Positions 60,509 to 64,000 of a stretch of DNA of 64,000 bases are shown in pieces. Made by a program: the position numbers and the translations under genes. The stretch lies in contig CAZLXI010000026.1 in the NCBI GenBank assembly GCA_964563435.1, positions 5,217-69,216 of the forward strand. The letters run 5' to 3'. The notes beneath the pieces were generated by a model. It saw only the letters and a program-made list of their open reading frames with translations. It searched no databases and had not been told where the DNA came from. The number at the start of each line of letters is the position of its first letter. The stretch's first letter is position 1. The DNA is from Leadbetterella sp964563435. Lineage in GTDB: Bacteria > Bacteroidota > Bacteroidia > Cytophagales > Spirosomataceae.

Positions 60509-61585
60509 TCAGAGCCTTCCTGAACGGGCCCTGAGCATAAAGTCGACCAATACCAGCGCTGCCATGGCATCTACAATAGGAACCGCCCGCGGAAGCACGC
60601 AGGGGTCATGTCTTCCTTTACCCGACACGATAACGGGTTCTCCGGCCTCGTTCACACTCTCCTGGTCGCGCATGATGGTAGCAGTAGGCTTGAAAGCTAT
60701 TTTAAAGTAAATGTCCTGGCCGTTGGAAATCCCCCCCTGGATGCCGCCGGAGTGATTGGTTCTGGTCAGCACTTTTCCGCCTTCCGTATAGAACCCGTCG
60801 TTGTGTTCCGACCCCCGGAGCTCTGTCCCTTCAAAGCCGCTTCCGTACTCAAATCCCTTAACGGCATTAATACTTAACATGGCTTTCCCGAGCTCGGCAT
60901 GCAGCTTATCAAATACGGGCTCCCCCCAACCGGGCGGTACCCCTTTGATCACCCCGGTGATAACACCGCCCACGGAGTCCCCCGCTTTACGGACCTCATC
61001 AATGTATTCAAACATTTTCTGCGCGGTTTCTTCATCCGGGCACCGGACGGCATTGTCGTCGATCCGGCCGAGGTCCAGTTCTGTATAGTTTTTTTCCAGG
61101 CTCAACCGGCCTACCCGGGAAACATACGAAAAGATCTCCACTCCCTCTGTGCTCAGGATCCGCTTTGCAAGAGCCCCGGCCGCCACCCGTGCCGCGGTCT
61201 CCCGGGCAGAGCTTCTGCCCCCGCCCCGGTAATCCCGTATGCCGTATTTCTCCGTGTAGGTATAGTCGGCATGCGACGGCCTGAATTTATCGGCAATATG
61301 GCCGTAGTCTTTACTTCGCTGATCTTCGTTAAAGATCACCAGGGCCACCGGCGTACCGGTGGTTTTTCCTTCAAAAACACCTGACAATACCTGGAAACTG
61401 TCTGATTCTTTGCGTTGGGTGGTAATCCGCGACTGCCCCGGCTTCCTTCTGTCCAGCTCGTGCTGGATCTCCTCTTCATCAAAATCCACTCCGGCCGGGC
61501 ATCCGTCAATGACCACTCCTATGGCTTTTCCATGCGACTCGCCAAAGGTGGATATTTTAAAAATTTTACCGTATGTACTACTCAT
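60509..61585 (-). CDS. aroC: Chorismate synthase
   Basis: This 358-residue enzyme performs the last step of the shikimate pathway (EPSP to chorismate) using reduced FMN. Signatures are GESHGKAIGVVIDGCPAG (about 15-32), RYNGGGRSSARETAARVAAG-like segment DYRGGGRSSARETAARV (about 118-134), GEPVFDKL (about 221-228) and HDPCVLPRAVPIVDAM (about 326-341). The start overlaps the end of the batD-like gene by 4 nt, so both are in one transcript despite unrelated roles. Confidence 0.96.
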   Translation of the reverse strand: MSSTYGKIFKISTFGESHGKAIGVVIDGCPAGVDFDEEEIQHELDRRKPGQSRITTQRKESDSFQVLSGVFEGKTTGTPVALVIFNEDQRSKDYGHIADKFRPSHADYTYTEKYGIRDYRGGGRSSARETAARVAAGALAKRILSTEGVEIFSYVSRVGRLSLEKNYTELDLGRIDDNAVRCPDEETAQKMFEYIDEVRKAGDSVGGVITGVIKGVPPGWGEPVFDKLHAELGKAMLSINAVKGFEYGSGFEGTELRGSEHNDGFYTEGGKVLTRTNHSGGIQGGISNGQDIYFKIAFKPTATIMRDQESVNEAGEPVIVSGKGRHDPCVLPRAVPIVDAMAALVLVDFMLRARSGRL

Positions 61586-62907
61586 CTCTTTTTCCAGATA
61601 TATATTAATGTCATTACCATAAAGATCAGGATAAAATTGGCAAAGAAGCGCAGAAAGCTCCTCGCATTGAATTCATTCTTATCGGTGCGGAGGTTGTCTA
61701 TTCCTGTATAGATATCTTTGACCAGGTTGTTTTTGGAAACGATGGTATTTCCCGTCACCCGGATCTGTGCGCGGGCCGTCAGCGTATCGTACCGGGCCGT
61801 TTTTATATTAAAATAGATCAGCGAAAAATAGTCGCCCAGGTCATATTCTCCTGCTACTTTGGGTAATATTTTGTAATTAAACACTTTTATCCCGGCCAAT
61901 TTACCGCCTTCCTGCTGCAGCCGGATCCCCGATTCAAAAAAATCGATATTTTTATCGTTATTTATTTTCCCGAAGTTCAGTACATCCATATTTCCCTGCC
62001 CTTCTACCGTCATTCCAAAGTTAAAGCTTTCGCCCGTCTGCTTATCTTCCCCGCCCCCCCTGTTTTCTTTCAACCGGAAAGTCCCTACGGGAACCTTGTC
62101 TCTGAGGGGATGATCCGGAAGCTCCTTCACTCTTATCATCTGCGGCTTTGATTTCAGCAGGGCCGACCGGTTTTCGCCTTTGCTCATGCGCAGCGTTAAA
62201 GCAGGAATGTTCATATTATGGTTATTCAGCGGATAATACACCGCTTCGAAGAGATCATACACGAAATATTTTTCCTCTTTTATGTATTCTTCACGCTGGC
62301 GGATCGAACTGATGATGTTCCGGCTTTCCAGGCTATTGTCGGGCTTTATCTTCCGGGCCAGTGCTTCCACCTGATCCCCGATATCCCGGGGAAACTGCCA
62401 GCTTACCGTATTTTTTGCCGAAGAGTAGAACGACAGCCTGATCTTGACCCCTTCTCCCGTGAATATCTCCTTTTTCGAACATTCCACCACAAGATCCGCA
62501 TCGTCTATATCGATCATCAGGTCGGCGTATCCTTCCTCATCATTTTCTACGATCACACGGACAGCTTCCGACCGCACCGTTGCATGGTTTACCTCGATCT
62601 CAAAAGACGGGATGATAAATTCACCGCCCTCTATTGGGGAATAGTATTTTGTGATGGTGTGATGTTCGGTCTTACGGCCTTCAACCTGGGTTTCGCCATG
62701 ACTTACCGTACGCTTACCCCGCTCAAAACCGGCCAGCTCGGGAAAGTCATCGAGCACATAGTCGGGCCCGTAAACCGTGACGGTCACGGTCAGATGATCA
62801 TGCATAGCTATTCTTTCCGGCCCCACTACTATTTTCGGAGCGGGATGCTGGGCCATGAGCGGCACCCATACCACCGTGAGAAAGAATACAAGACCTCGGA
62901 ATGACAT
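61582..62907 (-). CDS. BatD-like protein
   Basis: The product has 441 residues, with a signal peptide (about 1-19, ending MAQ) and one C-terminal transmembrane helix (about 418-437, FANFILIFMVMTLIYIW) with a short basic tail. In between are repeated beta-sandwich-like segments as in BatD (oxygen tolerance) proteins: a first unit KIVVGPERIAMHDHLTVTVTVY, then VVECSKKEIFTGEGVKIRLSFY. BatD usually works with BatA/B/C and MoxR at the inner membrane; none is adjacent. It overlaps aroC by 4 nt. Confidence 0.82.
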   Translation of the reverse strand: MSFRGLVFFLTVVWVPLMAQHPAPKIVVGPERIAMHDHLTVTVTVYGPDYVLDDFPELAGFERGKRTVSHGETQVEGRKTEHHTITKYYSPIEGGEFIIPSFEIEVNHATVRSEAVRVIVENDEEGYADLMIDIDDADLVVECSKKEIFTGEGVKIRLSFYSSAKNTVSWQFPRDIGDQVEALARKIKPDNSLESRNIISSIRQREEYIKEEKYFVYDLFEAVYYPLNNHNMNIPALTLRMSKGENRSALLKSKPQMIRVKELPDHPLRDKVPVGTFRLKENRGGGEDKQTGESFNFGMTVEGQGNMDVLNFGKINNDKNIDFFESGIRLQQEGGKLAGIKVFNYKILPKVAGEYDLGDYFSLIYFNIKTARYDTLTARAQIRVTGNTIVSKNNLVKDIYTGIDNLRTDKNEFNARSFLRFFANFILIFMVMTLIYIWKKR

Positions 62908-63034
62908 CGTGCAAATTTATAAAATTATCCATGCATTATCTGTGTATTCATTATATTCACGTCATAATTACAGCTGTGAGTAATAAGTAGTGAGTTTATA
63001 ATAGTGAGAAATTGAGGGCATACAGCGACGCGTC

Positions 63035-63080
63035 GCCCGGAACTCATTACGATGAACTCACTACCCGGAACTAATTTTAT
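63035..63080 (+). repeat. Dispersed leader repeat, copy 2
   Basis: Tandem CCCGGAACTCA-type units end in CTAATTTTAT. The last 27 nt (63054-63080) are identical to 7934-7960. As there, the repeat ends 4 bp before an ATGAAAAA start codon. Confidence 0.65.
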
Positions 63081-63084
63081 CCCG

Positions 63085-64000
63085 ATGAAAAACTGTTTAC
63101 TTCTTCTTATTTTTATTTCCCATAGTTTTTTTCTCCGCGGCCAGTGGTCGGTTTCAACCTTACCGGAACAGCCTTCCCTACGCGCCATTGATGCTTCGGG
63201 CAGCCACAACATCTGGATCTCCGGATCCAAAGGGGGTATTTTTGTCACTTTCGACGGCGGGCAGACCTGGGAAAACCGCTGCCCGGAAGAATTCCGACAC
63301 CTGGATTTCAGGGGCATTGCCGTGCTCACCGACAGCGTGGTACTGGCCATGAGTGCCGGCGACGCCTCGGAAGGGAGGGCCGTGGTGATCAAAACCACCG
63401 ACAGCGGAAAGACCTGGAAAAAGGTGCTTGAAAAAAGTGAGAAGGGAATCTTCTTTGATACCATAAAGTTCAGGAGCCCCTGGACGGGCTATCTGTTGGG
63501 TGACCCGGTAGACCCTTATCCTTACCTCCTGAAAACCGTGGATGCCGGTGAAACATGGGTGCGGGTCAACAACCTGCCGGAGATCAATGAAGGCGAGGCT
63601 TCTTTTGCGGCCAGCAATTCCTGCATCACCACTTCCGGCGACAACGTCTGGTTCCATACCCAGAACCGGATCTTTCATTCATTCAATTCCGGGGAGTACT
63701 GGCAGGTGCACAATACGCTGTTTATGAAAGGAGCCAGCCAGGGCATCTTCGGCATTTTTGCTATCGATCCTTACACGCTTATTGCCGTTGGGGGCGATTA
63801 CCTTCCGCATAAGGAGCCTGTGCTGCAATATGCCCATTCGGGGTCCGGCGGGCAGGCCTGGTACACGACGAAAGCGTATTGGAAGACCGGTCTGACAGAA
63901 TGCATTGCTGTCTTTGGCCCGAATAAACACCTGATAAGCGTGGGTACGCACGGCACGGCCGTGTCGCGAGACAGCGGATTTACCTGGAAGCCCCTGGACG
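63085..64000 (+). CDS. Secreted BNR/YCF48-type beta-propeller protein, partial (3' end outside window)
   Basis: The first 305 codons are visible. The signal peptide is MKNCLLLLIFISHSFFLRGQ. Four Asp-box motifs occur at regular distance: FDGGQTWE, TDSGKTWK, VDAGETWV and RDSGFTWK, typical of BNR/YCF48-like propellers. Bacteroidota homologues are often labelled oxidoreductase without evidence. It is expected in the periplasm or secreted. It begins 4 bp after the dispersed leader repeat. Confidence 0.85.
   Translation, partial: MKNCLLLLIFISHSFFLRGQWSVSTLPEQPSLRAIDASGSHNIWISGSKGGIFVTFDGGQTWENRCPEEFRHLDFRGIAVLTDSVVLAMSAGDASEGRAVVIKTTDSGKTWKKVLEKSEKGIFFDTIKFRSPWTGYLLGDPVDPYPYLLKTVDAGETWVRVNNLPEINEGEASFAASNSCITTSGDNVWFHTQNRIFHSFNSGEYWQVHNTLFMKGASQGIFGIFAIDPYTLIAVGGDYLPHKEPVLQYAHSGSGGQAWYTTKAYWKTGLTECIAVFGPNKHLISVGTHGTAVSRDSGFTWKPLD

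Overview
The window looks like chromosomal DNA of a Bacteroidota species, most likely a flavobacterium with fairly high GC. The evidence is the Bacteroidota-type promoter (TTG/TTTG, about 20 bp, TAnnTTTG) in front of several genes, almost no Shine-Dalgarno sequences, and the lineage-typical gene set: a T9SS plug-family protein, a TonB-dependent receptor, DUF5686, DUF4301 and DUF3276 proteins, an alternative GlmU, archaeal-type ProRS and a BatD-like protein. The genus is not identifiable from the sequence alone.

Layout. Positions 1-4.7 kb hold a leftward three-gene cassette that is the most unusual part of the window: a giant subtilase (1110 aa) carrying twelve hemopexin repeats, a small protein resembling that protease's own prodomain, and an ATP-grasp enzyme cut by the window edge. 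From 5 to 12 kb come a LOG-family nucleotidase, a Skp/OmpH chaperone, an S41 protease lipoprotein, a DUF5686 outer-membrane protein, and a purQ-udk operon. From 12.3 to 21 kb lie tRNA-Gln, DUF4301, a penicillin-acylase-type hydrolase, a MacB-like permease, gamma-glutamyltransferase and an unknown lipoprotein. From 21.2 to 25.9 kb is a haem uptake and use operon (hmuT-U-V-S and a ChaN-like gene) with a palindrome over its predicted transcription start. From 26 to 44.6 kb the content is mostly housekeeping: ligA, an NtrC-like regulator, purM, a thioesterase, tRNA-Arg, a TonB receptor, a GH3 enzyme, PUR-alpha-like DUF3276, RlpA-DUF58, YbjQ, MutS2, MetF, an FKBP and ProRS. From 44.8 to 64 kb come a low-complexity lipoprotein, an outer-membrane transport protein, LemA-DUF2207, the T9SS plug protein, an ABC-F ATPase, holB-glmU-like-subtilase, a DUF937/OmpA-like protein, a response regulator, aroC-batD and the start of a BNR/YCF48-type secreted protein.

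Intergenic DNA carries at least three dispersed repeat families. One is a 125-180 bp inverted-repeat element in three copies (16961, 21094, 58109). The second is a GTAGAGACGCAA palindrome in two copies, one of them sitting inside a copy of the first family. The third is a short leader repeat that ends exactly 4 bp before the ATG of two unrelated genes. Stretches over 300 bp without protein genes are 4643-4989 (direct repeats), 12005-12369 (two promoters and a hairpin), 31627-32017 (tRNA-Arg and terminator) and 58079-58379 (repeat element). No CRISPR array, rRNA, prophage or transposase gene was seen.
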